Shown in pieces: positions 47,179 through 61,070 of a stretch of 64,000 nucleotides of DNA; positions within the stretch are counted from its first letter, which is position 1, and every line of letters begins with the position of its first letter. Made by a program: the position numbers and the translations under genes. Under the pieces are notes generated by a model. That model was not told where the DNA came from, searched no databases, and was given only the letters and a program-made list of their open reading frames with translations. Source of the DNA: an uncultured Verrucomicrobiae bacterium (lineage in GTDB: Bacteria; Verrucomicrobiota; Verrucomicrobiia; Limisphaerales; UBA1096); contig CALJHX010000016.1 in the NCBI GenBank assembly GCA_937770485.1, positions 1 to 64,000 of the forward strand, written 5' to 3'.

Positions 47179-48159
47179 ATGACACCAAGCGGCGTGACCG
47201 ACGCACCTCACACCCTCATCACCGGCGGCGCCGGCTTCATCGGATCGCACCTCACCGAGCGCCTGCTTGGCCAAGGCGAACGCGTCGTTGTGATCGACGA
47301 TTTCTCCACCGGCTCACGAGCCAATCTAGCCGCCGTCGCCGACGATCCGAACCTCACGGTGATCGAAAGCACCGTCACCGGCTGCAAGTCGCTTGGCTCG
47401 CTAGTCGCCGAGTCGGGCTTCGTGTTTCACCTAGCCGCCGCGGTAGGGGTGGATCTCGTCGTGCAGTCGCCGATCCGCACCATCGAGACCAACCTCAAGG
47501 CCACCGAGGCCATCCTCGAGGCCGCCGCGCCCAACCGCAAGCCGATGCTGCTGCCATCCAGTTCCGAGGTGTACGGCAAAAGCTTGCGCGAAGGGTTTAA
47601 GGAAACCGACGACCTGCTCATCGGCCCGCCGACGCTTGGCCGCTGGAGCTACGCCTGCTCAAAGCTGATGGACGAATTCCTCGCACTCGCCTTTCACGCC
47701 GAGCGCCAGTTGCCGGTCATCGTGGCACGAATTTTCAACACCGTCGGCCCGCGGCAAACCGGGCGGTACGGCATGGTTCTGCCGCGTTTCGTAGAGGCCG
47801 CCAAGGCAGGCGAACCGCTGCGCGTGTTCGGCGACGGCCAGCAGTCGCGCTGCTTCGGCCATGTTGCTGACACGGTCGAGGCGTTGCTGCGCCTGGCGAA
47901 GTGCGACCGCGCTCCGGGGGGGGTGTTCAACATCGGCTCCACCGAGGAGGTGACCATCCTCAGCTTGGCCAAGCGGGTGATCGAGTTGACTGGATCAACT
48001 TCCGAGATCGAACTCGTGCCGTACCACGAGGCCTACGACAACGGCTTCGAGGACATGCAACGTCGCCAACCGGTCACCGACAAACTCGAACAGTTCACCG
48101 GCTTCCGGCCGACGACTCCACTGGATGACATTATCCGAAGCACCGCCGGCTTGGCCTAA
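47179..48159 (+). CDS. NAD-dependent sugar-nucleotide epimerase/dehydratase
   Basis: A 326-aa extended SDR. Rossmann motif TGGAGFIGSHL (residues 15-25), VIDDFSTGS, LAAAVGVDLVVQSPI, a Ser-rich SSSEVYGKS, and the catalytic Tyr-x3-Lys in WSYACSKLMDEFL. RCFGHVADTVEALL and FNIGSTEEVTILSLA follow. It resembles UDP-glucose 4-epimerase and UDP-glucuronate decarboxylase types; substrate cannot be set by eye. It is transcribed divergently from the menaquinone operon. Palindrome copies lie at 47266 and 47964. Confidence 0.88.
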   Translation: MTPSGVTDAPHTLITGGAGFIGSHLTERLLGQGERVVVIDDFSTGSRANLAAVADDPNLTVIESTVTGCKSLGSLVAESGFVFHLAAAVGVDLVVQSPIRTIETNLKATEAILEAAAPNRKPMLLPSSSEVYGKSLREGFKETDDLLIGPPTLGRWSYACSKLMDEFLALAFHAERQLPVIVARIFNTVGPRQTGRYGMVLPRFVEAAKAGEPLRVFGDGQQSRCFGHVADTVEALLRLAKCDRAPGGVFNIGSTEEVTILSLAKRVIELTGSTSEIELVPYHEAYDNGFEDMQRRQPVTDKLEQFTGFRPTTPLDDIIRSTAGLA

Positions 48160-48468
48160 TGACGCCTCGCTCGAAGGCGCAGCCAAAGTGCCAATCGTAG
48201 CAGAAAACGAGTAACGAAAGCCAATTACACGCCGAGTCGAGACCGACCGACGATAAGGTTCACTTATAATAAAAAATGTTTTCCCCTGTTAAGCTATCCT
48301 TAAAATGGGTTGCTTGGTGACGGTCGGGGCGCTACGGTTTCCGTTTGGGTGCGTTGTCGCCAAATCACGACTCTTGTGTCAGGCAGGATACAGCTCGGCG
48401 GTTGTATCTTGTTTTCTGTTTCCCCACAGGCAACGCCTCAAACATGGAGGAACTCTTTTAAATAAAAC
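48160..48468 (+). promoter_or_regulatory. nifJ upstream region with a perfect TATAAT
   Basis: A 309-bp spacer. A TATAAT hexamer at 48265-48270 is a candidate -10 box, but no good -35 lies 16-18 bp before it. TTTTCCCCTGTTAA (48279-48292) recurs in similar form upstream of the MFS gene. A strong Shine-Dalgarno GGAGG lies at 48446-48450, 18 bp from the nifJ ATG. The motif may bind an activator. Confidence 0.35.
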
Positions 48469-53166
<4,698 letters not shown>

Positions 53167-53190
53167 CCCCTTACTCCATCTCTCCAAAAA

Positions 53191-53216
53191 GCCCCCGAAC
53201 AACGGGGGCTTTTTTA
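53191..53216 (+). terminator. Rho-independent terminator after nifJ
   Basis: GCCCCCG (53191-53197) and CGGGGGC (53203-53209) form a 7-bp stem with a 5-base loop, followed by a run of T (53210-53215) and preceded by an A-run, so it could act in both directions. It lies 25 bp after the nifJ stop. Confidence 0.96.
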
Positions 53217-53258
53217 TTGCCCTTTGCCAAGCGGGGTATATTCCTGAAAGCTAAGCGA

Positions 53259-54521
53259 TCATCCCTTGGGCTCCTCGATGCGGTACAGGTGGGTGTCGCT
53301 TCGAAGGAACAGCGCGCCGTCGCTCACGGCTGGGGAAGCTTTGAACGTACCGTCCAATTGACTGACTGCCAGGACCTCGAATTTGTCCGAAGCAGCGATG
53401 ACTGTGGTTTTCCCCTCGCGGTTGCAGAAGTAGATGCGACCGCGAATCTCGACGGGCGATGCGTCGTAGTTGCCGCCAAGACGTTCGCGCCAATGCTCCT
53501 TGCCGGTCAAGGCGTCAACACAACTCGCCACGCCCCCGTCGTGCACGACAAAAAGTTCCCGGCCGACCAGAATTGGTGATGGAACATGAGGAATGCTGAT
53601 GGAACGCTGCCAAACAACCTGATCGTCGCGGAGCCTCCCCTTGCCGGGGCGGACGGCATAGATACAGAAATGATCCTGACGGATGGAGCCCACGACATAA
53701 AACAGGCCGTTTCCATACGAGGGACGGCCCACGATGGAGAAACCGTTGTACGGCATCCACCACAGTTCCGAGCCGGTCGTGAGGTCATACGCCGCGACAT
53801 GGTCAGCCCCGGAGCAAACGAGTTGTGGGACGCCGTCAACGGGCTGAACGAGCGGCGTGGAATAGGCCATTTTTGCGATAGACCGCTTCTTAGCGGCGGC
53901 CTCGAGATGCGCGCGTGGCTGCTTCCACTTGACCTTCCCCGTCCGCTTGTGGAGTACTGCGATGAATTGGTTGTCGATGCCGTCGCAGGTGAGAATCAAC
54001 AGGTCGCCATGAAGAATCGGCGAACTGGCTCCTCCCTGGATCACGTTGTATTCGAACTCGGTATTTTTCCATAGGATACGGCCAGCCGTGTCCAGGCACG
54101 CGGTGCCGCGCGGGCCGAAGTTGACAAACACGCGCTCGCCGTCCAGCACCGGCGTCGGCGAGGCGTAGCCGTTCAAACGATGGCGCGGGCCTGCGTCCCC
54201 CGGCGTCAACACCTCGACATTGTGCAGCAACGTGCCGCTGGTTTTGTCGATGCAAACGGCATGGAGGGACTTTCCCTCGGCATCGGCGCTGGTCATCCAG
54301 ACTTGGTTGCCTGCAATCACCGGTGACGACCAGCCCTGACCGGGCACTCCGGTTTTCCAAGTGATGTTTTTGCCTTCCTCCCAGTGGACAGGAATGCCCT
54401 TTTGGTCGGAGTGCCCCTGCCCGTCGGGACCGCGAAACTGTGGCCAGTCGGCTGACGAATAGACGGCGGCAAGCAGAAAGGCCAAGCTTGTAAAACTAAG
54501 ATGGAATGAATTCGATTTCAT
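53259..54521 (-). CDS. PQQ-like beta-propeller repeat protein, secreted
   Basis: A 420-aa protein with a signal peptide (MKSNSFHLSFTSLAFLLAAVYSSA) followed by DWPQFRGPDGQGHS, the usual opening of outer-membrane-biogenesis-type and PQQ-enzyme-repeat proteins abundant in Verrucomicrobiota and Planctomycetes. About seven blades are seen, with motifs ASPTPVLDGERVFVNFG, ASSPILHGDLLILTCDG, GRPSYGNGLFYVVGS, SPILVGRELFVVHDGG, and SPVEIRGRIYFCNREG. No quinoprotein Asp-Cys-Cys site was recognised, so it is probably a non-enzymatic propeller. ATG 54521 is selected for the clean signal; an in-frame start at 54611 is improbable. It converges on nifJ across the terminator. Confidence 0.88.
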   Translation of the reverse strand: MKSNSFHLSFTSLAFLLAAVYSSADWPQFRGPDGQGHSDQKGIPVHWEEGKNITWKTGVPGQGWSSPVIAGNQVWMTSADAEGKSLHAVCIDKTSGTLLHNVEVLTPGDAGPRHRLNGYASPTPVLDGERVFVNFGPRGTACLDTAGRILWKNTEFEYNVIQGGASSPILHGDLLILTCDGIDNQFIAVLHKRTGKVKWKQPRAHLEAAAKKRSIAKMAYSTPLVQPVDGVPQLVCSGADHVAAYDLTTGSELWWMPYNGFSIVGRPSYGNGLFYVVGSIRQDHFCIYAVRPGKGRLRDDQVVWQRSISIPHVPSPILVGRELFVVHDGGVASCVDALTGKEHWRERLGGNYDASPVEIRGRIYFCNREGKTTVIAASDKFEVLAVSQLDGTFKASPAVSDGALFLRSDTHLYRIEEPKG

Positions 54522-54588
54522 GGAAACAGAATTGGCAAGTGGTGAAAGAAAGTAGAACCACCAACCCGCGGCGTCAAAGCCCTTTCGG

Positions 54589-54873
54589 CTTATTTTTGAG
54601 GATCGAGCCACTCCGGGTCGAACGGCGTATTCGCGGTCAATCCGGGGAGGTGGTGCAGCAGTTTCGACAGCTTGGGATCAGCGTCAAGCGCCCAGCCGAA
54701 ACCGATTGCGCCGGCGTTGAACACCGTGCCACCTTGGGGCCTCTCCCGGTAAATCATGTCCACCAGGGTTCCCTTTTTCTGCTGACCGAAGTGCGCGTTG
54801 TCGCGCTGGAGGCTGGCAATGGTCTCGCTGCCTACCGACTCTTTGGTAAGAAATGCCCCGCCCGGAACAAGGC
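54589..54873 (-). pseudogene. C-terminal remnant of an N,N-dimethylformamidase-like or related protein
   Basis: A minus-strand frame ending in TAA at 54589-54591 reads FLTKESVGSETIASLQRDNA, then TLVDMIYRERPQGGTVFNAGAIGFGWALD and a closing LTANTPFDPEWLDPQK. The VFNAGAIGFGWALD segment resembles the C-terminal end of the large subunit of N,N-dimethylformamidase-like proteins. No start codon or N-terminal part is present upstream, where the frame breaks up, so this is a gene fragment. It lies directly upstream of the propeller gene and is separate from it. Confidence 0.65.
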
Positions 54874-55273
54874 CCGGTAGGCGGCGCGTATGAGGAGAGA
54901 CAAATGTCTATCTCTGCCCTTAGCCAAACGCTGCTTCGCAAGTCTGCAATGCGTCAGCCCATGCTAGTACGATGGCTACAAATGCCAAAACAGCGTGCCT
55001 GTTGTCAGGCCGTGAGCGACCGCAGTTCGCCTCCGGTCAAACTTGATTATCAATAGTCTCATTGTCTTTTTCATTTTGAATAAATGCCCTTGGCCAAGGG
55101 CCGCTTCCTTGGTTGGTTATGCGGAGGCCGATGCAGGTGTGATTGTGCTGAATGTCAAAACACTTTGAAAAAGTCTTCCCCTGACAAAATAAACTCGCGT
55201 TGCTTAAAATCAGCAAAGTAGGGTTGCACGCATGTGCTTCACCCGCTTCCGCCGAAAGGAGGAGACCGAATAA
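54874..55273. promoter_or_regulatory. Spacer upstream of the MFS gene
   Basis: About 400 bp with no supported gene. It holds a 16-bp palindrome of the iterated family (55086-55101), a TTCCCCTGAC motif (55177-55186) similar to that upstream of nifJ, and a possible -35 (TTGAAA, 55165-55170). A strong Shine-Dalgarno, AAGGAGG, lies at 55256-55262, 11 bp before the ATG. Confidence 0.45.
55086..55101. repeat. Iterated palindrome variant GCCCTTGGCCAAGGGC
   Basis: A perfect 16-bp palindrome. It keeps the CTTGGCCAAG core but has GCC/GGC flanks rather than GC/GC, again with both sides changed together. Confidence 0.95.
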
Positions 55274-56674
55274 ATGTCGAATGACTCCAGGACTGACTCT
55301 CGCCCGTGGCACTCGGGTATCACACGCTATCAATGGATGGTATTGGTTGTTGCCTCGCTTGGGTGGGTCTTCGATATTTTCGAGGGCCAAATTTTCGTTG
55401 CATCGATGCGCGATGCCATGCCGGATCTGCTAGGGGTATCCCCCGATCATGACTCGGTGCGCATATGGAACGACCGTGCCTTTGGCTTCTTCCTGCTGGG
55501 TGGCGCGTTTGGCGGCGTGGTGTTTGGCATGATCAGCGACCGCATTGGCCGCGCCCGGACGATGATCTACACCATTCTGTTTTACTCGCTCTTCACCTGC
55601 CTGAGTGCCTTTTCACAGGATCCGTGGCACATGGTTGTACTGCGGTTCCTCGTGGCAATGGGCGTCGGCGGCGAATGGGCCGTGGCCAGCGCCATGGTGG
55701 CCGAGGTGATGCCCAAGCGATCGCGCCCGGTGATGAGTTCAATTTTTCATGCCTCGAGTGTCTTTGGCACCTTGCTTGCAGTGGCGGCTATTTATTTGCT
55801 GATTGGAAACCCGGAATTAAACGCGTGGCTGGCGGGCAAAGGCATCGACGGCTGGCGTGTGGGGTTTGCCATCGGCGTGTTGCCGGCATTTCTCACGCTT
55901 TGGATTCGCTGGAAACTGCACGAACCGGAGAGTTGGACCGCCGCCCGCGACCGCGCCCTGCGGGATGAAACACAGCGGACAGGCCGGATCAGCGAGCTCT
56001 TTTCCGCAGCCCACCGGCGTAACACACTGATCGGCGTGACCCTTGCGACCATCGGTCTGGTCACGTTTTGGGGAGGCCACATTTATGGCAAAAACGCCCT
56101 CATGCGCCAGGCACAGACCGAGGTTTTGATGATGGAAAACATCGGCCCCAAAGCTGATAAAACGGTGAAGAATGCGGCTTTTGAAAAGCACAAATCCGAA
56201 ATCAAACGGGCCGAGATGACGAGCATGGCGCTGAACACCACCGGAGCGGGCCTGGGCCTCGTGCTCTTTGGCGGCATCTCGATCCGACTCGGGCGAAAGG
56301 GCGCCTTTGTACTCTACCACGCGATGGCGTTCGTGATGATGCTGGTGATGTTCCAGTGGCTGATCCCCGGCGACGCCTCCAAGGGAGTGCTTATGGTGTG
56401 CCTGCCTGTATTCGGGTTTTTCACCGTGGGCATGCATGCAGGCTATGCCGTGTATTTTCCGGAACTGTACCCAACCCGCCTGCGCGGCACGGGAACGGGC
56501 TTTTGCTTCAACATGGGCCGACTGGGCACCGCCGCCGCGTTCTTTGGTTTTGCCGCCATGGCCAGCCCGCCCACACCAGAAACGAAGGCCATGTGGCTCG
56601 CGCCCCTGTTCCTGCTCGGCGTGGTCGTGGTGTTGTTCGCCAAGGAAACTCGCGACGATGATTTGCCGGAGTAA
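55274..56674 (+). CDS. MFS transporter, metabolite:H+ symporter type
   Basis: A 466-aa major facilitator with 12 predicted helices. The N-terminal half shows the start YQWMVLVVASLGWVFDIFEG, the loop-2 signature GMISDRIGRARTM, and EWAVASAMVAEVMPKRSRPVM (the sugar/metabolite:H+ symporter PESPR-like region). A long cytoplasmic loop (about residues 225-310) includes MENIGPKADKTVKNAAFEKHKSE. The second half has GYAVYFPELYPTRLRGTG. Members related to sialate and shikimate transporters share this pattern, but substrate is unresolved. Next to GH43-like and esterase genes it probably imports a sugar or uronate. ATG 55274 has a strong AAGGAGG ribosome-binding site. Confidence 0.9.
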   Translation: MSNDSRTDSRPWHSGITRYQWMVLVVASLGWVFDIFEGQIFVASMRDAMPDLLGVSPDHDSVRIWNDRAFGFFLLGGAFGGVVFGMISDRIGRARTMIYTILFYSLFTCLSAFSQDPWHMVVLRFLVAMGVGGEWAVASAMVAEVMPKRSRPVMSSIFHASSVFGTLLAVAAIYLLIGNPELNAWLAGKGIDGWRVGFAIGVLPAFLTLWIRWKLHEPESWTAARDRALRDETQRTGRISELFSAAHRRNTLIGVTLATIGLVTFWGGHIYGKNALMRQAQTEVLMMENIGPKADKTVKNAAFEKHKSEIKRAEMTSMALNTTGAGLGLVLFGGISIRLGRKGAFVLYHAMAFVMMLVMFQWLIPGDASKGVLMVCLPVFGFFTVGMHAGYAVYFPELYPTRLRGTGTGFCFNMGRLGTAAAFFGFAAMASPPTPETKAMWLAPLFLLGVVVVLFAKETRDDDLPE

Positions 56675-56688
56675 TGCGAGGACGCCTC

Positions 56689-57663
56689 CTACACCAGCGA
56701 AAACCCATCCGCCGCAAACTTGGCCAAGCGCATCTCGTGTGCCCCGTTGGCGCGGGTGAGTTCGTGGATGAAAACAATCTCATCGCCCATCCGCTGCGCG
56801 TCGATGTAGCGCAACGAACCGGAGGCGTGGGGACTGAGCACGGCCGGGCCGTCCGGCGAGAGTACTTCCCATGACTTCAAGTCGTCCGAGACGGCCAAGC
56901 CGGTTTTTTCCTCGTAGTTTTCATGATGACCGGCGCTGCCATCGTAGAATGCGTAGTAACGGCCATTGAGCGGCAACACACTGTTGATGCGACGGCAATA
57001 TTTATCCCACGCAGTGGCGCCCTCAGGCTCCAGCACGATGCCCTGCCAGTCCCACTGGTCAAGATCGGTCGAGGTGGCCAGCGCAGTGGCGCTGACGCAT
57101 TCGCCGGTGTTGAAAATATCCAGCGAGTCATGCGATTTATCGCCGGTGGTCGAGGTGCTTTTTGCGACGCTGAGGAAGAGATAATAAACGCCATCAACCT
57201 CCATCAGCCACGGGTCCTTCACGCCCTCCAGCCCCAACTCGGTGGCGGTGAACAGGCGTTTCGTGTTGCCAGGATCAAGCGCCTCCACTGTATCCGCCCG
57301 GTTGACGGTGGTGCACCAGCGGCCATCTTCCGGAGCCACATAGCTGGTGAAGTAGCGCCATTGGCCGTCCGGGCCGCGCTTGAGCGTGCTCTTCTCGATT
57401 GAGGCGGAATCGTACTGGCTTTTGCGCACCGACCACACGTCTTCAAACGATTCGAAATCGATCGTCTTGGCGATTCGCGACTCGCCGCCGCGGTCAGGCT
57501 CCACCCCTCGCGGACGGCGGATTCGATAAGTGAGATACGCAGCCTTGTCAGCCTCATCCCAGCACCAACCGGGCGCACCCACCCAATATCCTTTTTCGTC
57601 ACCCACAGGCTCGCGAATAATCGCTCCCTCCAACAGTTCCCTTTCAATTTTCAACCGGTTCAT
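56689..57663 (-). CDS. Glycoside hydrolase family 43-like five-bladed propeller protein
   Basis: A 324-aa cytoplasmic-looking protein. GLEGVKDPWLMEVDGVYYLFLSVAKS (family Asp-Pro region), ALATSTDLDQWDWQGIVLEP, GRYYAFYDGSAGHHENYEEKTGLAVSDDLKSWE, and SGSLRYIDAQRMGDEIVF are typical of GH43/GH32-type arabinan, xylan or beta-1,2-mannoside-related propellers. A specific catalytic triad was not assigned. The ATG at 57663 overlaps the upstream oxidoreductase stop by 4 bp, so the two are coupled. Longer in-frame sequence upstream to 57891 is antisense-like and rejected. Confidence 0.8.
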   Translation of the reverse strand: MNRLKIERELLEGAIIREPVGDEKGYWVGAPGWCWDEADKAAYLTYRIRRPRGVEPDRGGESRIAKTIDFESFEDVWSVRKSQYDSASIEKSTLKRGPDGQWRYFTSYVAPEDGRWCTTVNRADTVEALDPGNTKRLFTATELGLEGVKDPWLMEVDGVYYLFLSVAKSTSTTGDKSHDSLDIFNTGECVSATALATSTDLDQWDWQGIVLEPEGATAWDKYCRRINSVLPLNGRYYAFYDGSAGHHENYEEKTGLAVSDDLKSWEVLSPDGPAVLSPHASGSLRYIDAQRMGDEIVFIHELTRANGAHEMRLAKFAADGFSLV

Positions 57664-58706
57664 TTGATCGTGATTATTTTTCTTGTGCGTATGGATTCCT
57701 CCGCCGCGATGGCCAGCAAAGTGCCGTCGATGCAGTTGGCCACCGAGGTCAACTGTGTCTCCCCTGTGCGGATGGCGCGGATGAAGGCCGGATGAATCTC
57801 CGCAAAACCCAGGTGCCCACCCCAGCCAACACCACGCTTGGCCTTCACCTTGATGACTCTCGGCTCGCCTTTCCGTTTGCCGTGCTGCCAATGGAGTATT
57901 TGCAGGTTGCCTAGGTCGGTCTGCAAAACACCTTGGTCACCCACCACGCCCATCTCGAGCGTCTCCCTCGGCGGCTCGTGTGCAAACAGGCAAAGATGCA
58001 GCGTGCCCTTCGCGCCGTTGGCGTAATCCCAACTCACCGTCGCGTGGTCGTGTACTTGGTTGGCGCCGGGGATGACGCGGTTGACGGCGTTGCTGCCGAA
58101 CGCACTCACACGTCTGGGCCGGGCACCCACCCACCAGTTCATCAAGTCAAAGTGATGGCAGTTTTTATCGACGAGACAGCCGCCGCTCTTTCGCCGGTCC
58201 TGAATCCATTCGCGCGACTTGGGCTGGAACGGCCCGCGGAATTCCTTGCACCATGTCATGTGCGGCGTGCCAACCGCGCCCGCATCCACCAGCTTTTTGA
58301 ACTTTCCAAAAAACGGCGAATACCGCAACTCATGGCCAATCAGCAGCACCCGATCGCTTTTCGCCGAGGCGCGCAACAACTTGCGGCACTCGGCCGGCGT
58401 GATGCCGACGGGCTTCTCGAGAAAAAGATGTTTTCCTGCCTTGAGCGCCTCCAGCGCCAGCGGCACATGGGTGAAGTTGGGCGAGGAAACCACCACCGCA
58501 TCGAGGTCGCTGTGGATGAGGTCGCGTTCATTGTGAAACAACCGCATCTCCGGTGCCACCTCCATTGCGCGAGCGATGCGTCCGGGATCACTAGCGCACA
58601 AGGCGACCGCCTCCGCCTGCCCCCGGCATTCCCGGTGAAACAACTCCAGATGGCTGAAGCCCATGGCTCCCGCGCCAATAAAACCTATGCGTATTTTCCG
58701 CGCCAC
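57660..58706 (-). CDS. Gfo/Idh/MocA-family oxidoreductase
   Basis: A 348-aa NAD(P)-dependent dehydrogenase of the glucose-fructose oxidoreductase/inositol 2-dehydrogenase family. The Rossmann start IRIGFIGAGAMGFSHLELF, AVVVSSPNFTHVPLALEALKAGKHLFLEKPVGIT (conserved EKP motif), and the C-terminal domain with GGCLVDKNCHHFDLMNWWVG (catalytic His region) are visible. No ATG precedes the Rossmann strand; GTG at 58706 is taken as start and other starts are possible. Coupled to the GH43-like gene by a 4-bp overlap and 95 bp from the esterase gene. Confidence 0.86.
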   Translation of the reverse strand: MARKIRIGFIGAGAMGFSHLELFHRECRGQAEAVALCASDPGRIARAMEVAPEMRLFHNERDLIHSDLDAVVVSSPNFTHVPLALEALKAGKHLFLEKPVGITPAECRKLLRASAKSDRVLLIGHELRYSPFFGKFKKLVDAGAVGTPHMTWCKEFRGPFQPKSREWIQDRRKSGGCLVDKNCHHFDLMNWWVGARPRRVSAFGSNAVNRVIPGANQVHDHATVSWDYANGAKGTLHLCLFAHEPPRETLEMGVVGDQGVLQTDLGNLQILHWQHGKRKGEPRVIKVKAKRGVGWGGHLGFAEIHPAFIRAIRTGETQLTSVANCIDGTLLAIAAEESIRTRKIITIK

Positions 58707-58801
58707 GCGGCGCGGATTCTGCCCGAAGCCGTGCTTGTCAGGCAAGCCCGGCGTAATTTCGGCAGCCGAATAACTCCGTCTTTGGCCAAGCGGCGAACAA
58801 T

Positions 58802-59944
58802 CTATTTGCCACCGCGCAGTTCGAGTATCGCTTGGCCAAGCGCTCGGCCGATTTTGGTGAAGGTGATCGTGCTGCCGAGGTAGTGGTACGGGAAGTCGGA
58901 GCCTAGTTTTTCCCACTCGGCGACGTTGTCGCGCCACGTGGGGAACGCCGCATCGGCGCGCTTATCCCAGTACACGTCGGTCGGGATGGCGCGGACGTTG
59001 CCCGAAAATTCGGGTACATCGTTCATCGACGCCTGCGCCGCCTTGACTATGGCCATGTTGCCCTTGGCCGGCGCAAAGCCGTTCTGCCCCATGATGCCGA
59101 TGGCGAACGGGAGGTTCGGCTTGGCCAAGTCCTTCCTCACGTCGCGGATAAAGTTTTTCATATTCACCGCGTACTCATCCTGAAAGCCGTTGTACATGTC
59201 ATTCCAGCCCTGGAACCAGGCGAAGCCGGCGATGTCGTAGCCGCGCCCGTCGTAGTCGGGGAACCGTTGTTTCAACTCGCTCAACGTCGTTTCAATTTCC
59301 GACATCATCAGTCGATAAAAGTGGCCGTAACTGTCGATGACCTCCCTGCTGTATTCGCCGGCCTTGGCTTTGCGGATCGCGTCGATTGAGGCGTCACTCT
59401 TTTCCTCGATCTGTTTGCGGGTGATTTTCGGGTTGTCTTTCTTCGCTTGGTTCCACTCGTTGCGAATGAGGTTGTTGTAGTCGCGCTTTACCATGTTTTC
59501 AACGAACTCGTCGATCTTCCCCTTGGACTGCAGACCGGAGCTTGGCGGCCGAAAGTCGCGGCCGATGCTCTTGCCTCCCCAAGCGGCCTTGATGAGCAGC
59601 ACCGGTTCCTCGAAGTGGTTGCCCATCACGTGACCAAACTCCAGCTCCAGCCCGATGCGCCCCGGAGAACCGTAACCCACAGTCAACTTGCCCCGGCGCT
59701 TGAGGTAGTTGATCCACACGTCGTCGCGCTCGATGTACTTCCCGTCCTTGTGCAGGTGCGCGAAGAAACCCTTCGTCTCCGGCGCGGTGATCTGGTGTTT
59801 CAGCAGCGGGTCAACCCTGCCCTTGCCCTCCATGTTCGATTGACCGGCCAGGATGAACACCTTCACCGGTTTTTTGTCCGCCAACGCGGCACAGTTCAGG
59901 ACGAGGGCAAGCGAGAACAACAGAATATACTTCAAGGATTTCAT
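58802..59944 (-). CDS. Secreted SGNH-type carbohydrate esterase (sialate O-acetylesterase-like)
   Basis: A 380-aa exported enzyme. A signal peptide (MKSLKYILLFSLALVLNCAALA) precedes KVFILAGQSNMEGKG with nucleophile Ser36 in GQSNMEG, typical of the SASA/DUF303 esterase family that removes acetyl groups from sialic acids or plant polysaccharides. IKAAWGGKSIGRDFRPPSS and GFAWFQGWNDMYNG (oxyanion/substrate region) and a C-terminal HYLGSTITFTKIG, providing a possible catalytic His, complete the pattern. It is the first gene of the minus-strand carbohydrate unit. Two palindrome copies lie inside (58829 and 59120). Confidence 0.9.
   Translation of the reverse strand: MKSLKYILLFSLALVLNCAALADKKPVKVFILAGQSNMEGKGRVDPLLKHQITAPETKGFFAHLHKDGKYIERDDVWINYLKRRGKLTVGYGSPGRIGLELEFGHVMGNHFEEPVLLIKAAWGGKSIGRDFRPPSSGLQSKGKIDEFVENMVKRDYNNLIRNEWNQAKKDNPKITRKQIEEKSDASIDAIRKAKAGEYSREVIDSYGHFYRLMMSEIETTLSELKQRFPDYDGRGYDIAGFAWFQGWNDMYNGFQDEYAVNMKNFIRDVRKDLAKPNLPFAIGIMGQNGFAPAKGNMAIVKAAQASMNDVPEFSGNVRAIPTDVYWDKRADAAFPTWRDNVAEWEKLGSDFPYHYLGSTITFTKIGRALGQAILELRGGK
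58827..58840. repeat. Iterated palindrome, 14-bp copy in the esterase gene
   Basis: A perfect CGCTTGGCCAAGCG near the 3' end of the esterase gene, encoding RALGQAI. A near-perfect copy (TTTGGCCAAGCGG) lies 40 bp away in the spacer (about 58783). Confidence 0.95.
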
Positions 59945-60040
59945 GGCTCATGCCAATCCTAACGAATGCGCCTGCACCCGCAAGTGAAATTCCAATTTTG
60001 CTTTGCCGCCGAAAGCCCCCTGCTACCATCCGCGCCACGC

Positions 60041-61069
60041 ATGGCGCGCAAAATTCTCATCCTCACAGAGGGGCTCTCTTCGCCGCACTCAGCGAAGACC
60101 GCATGCGGTGTGATCCGCTTTCGGCGCGATGAAGTGGTGGGCGTGCTCGACACCACCGTGCCGCCGCAGCCGGCGCAGGCACTGCTCGAGGTCGGCGGAG
60201 ACTTGCCGGTGGTAAACTCCCTCGACGCCCTGCCCGAGGCCAACGTGCTGCTCATAGGCATCGCCCCCTCCGGGGGTACTCTGCCCGCGCCGATGCGAGC
60301 GCTGGTGCTCGGCGCGATCGAGCGCGGTATGGACGTGGACTCGGGTCTGCACGAGTTTTTGAATGACGACACCGAGTTCGCCGCTGCTGCCGCGGCCAGC
60401 GGCTCGACCCTTCGCGACCTACGCCGCAACAGCGAGCGCAACGTGGCCAGGCGGCAAAACATCTCCGTCGACTGCCTCCGCATCCACACTGTCGGTCACG
60501 ATTGCAGCGTCGGCAAAATGGCGGTCTCCATCGAGGTGGCACGCGGCTTGGCCAAACGCGGCGTGGACGCCAAGTTCATCGCCACCGGCCAGACCGGCAT
60601 GCTCGTGGAGGGTGACGGCTGCCCGGTCGACGCCGTGGTTACCGACTTCATCAGCGGCGCGGTGGAAAAACAAATCCTCGCGCACCAGCACCACAAGGTG
60701 CTCGTCATCGAGGGCCAGGGCAGCATCACGCACCCGTGCTACTCCGCCGTGACGCTTGGCCTGCTGCATGGCTGTATGCCGCACGGCCTCATCTACTGCT
60801 TCGAGATGGGCCGCAAAATGGCCAAGGGCGCAAGTCACACCGAGCTGCCCTCAATGGAGTCGCAGCGCGACCTCTACCTCGCCATGGCCAACGCTGCCCA
60901 TCCGTGCCGGTTCATCGGCGTGGCCATCAACAGTCGATGTGTGGAGGAGCCGGCGTACCGCGCCGAGCGCGATCGCATCGAGTCGGAATGGAACTTGCCG
61001 GCGTGCGACGTGTTCCGCAAAAACGCCGAGCCCCTGGTGGAAACAGTGCTCGAAATGCTAAAAGACTAA
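60041..61069 (+). CDS. DUF1611 family protein, DgcN-like
   Basis: A 342-aa DUF1611 protein. A phosphate-loop-like motif HDCSVGKMAVSIEVARGL (about residues 154-172) follows an N-terminal domain with TEGLSSPHSAKTACGVIRF. LVIEGQGSITHPCYS and LIYCFEMGRKMAKG are typical of the family. In marine bacteria a DUF1611 protein, DgcN, has been reported as a D-glutamate N-acetyltransferase working with the epimerase DgcA. Here an enolase-superfamily epimerase begins 1 bp after the stop, which fits that pairing. ATG 60041 is preferred; the in-frame start at 59966 adds a poorly conserved stretch. Confidence 0.85.
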   Translation: MARKILILTEGLSSPHSAKTACGVIRFRRDEVVGVLDTTVPPQPAQALLEVGGDLPVVNSLDALPEANVLLIGIAPSGGTLPAPMRALVLGAIERGMDVDSGLHEFLNDDTEFAAAAAASGSTLRDLRRNSERNVARRQNISVDCLRIHTVGHDCSVGKMAVSIEVARGLAKRGVDAKFIATGQTGMLVEGDGCPVDAVVTDFISGAVEKQILAHQHHKVLVIEGQGSITHPCYSAVTLGLLHGCMPHGLIYCFEMGRKMAKGASHTELPSMESQRDLYLAMANAAHPCRFIGVAINSRCVEEPAYRAERDRIESEWNLPACDVFRKNAEPLVETVLEMLKD

Positions 61070-61070
61070 A

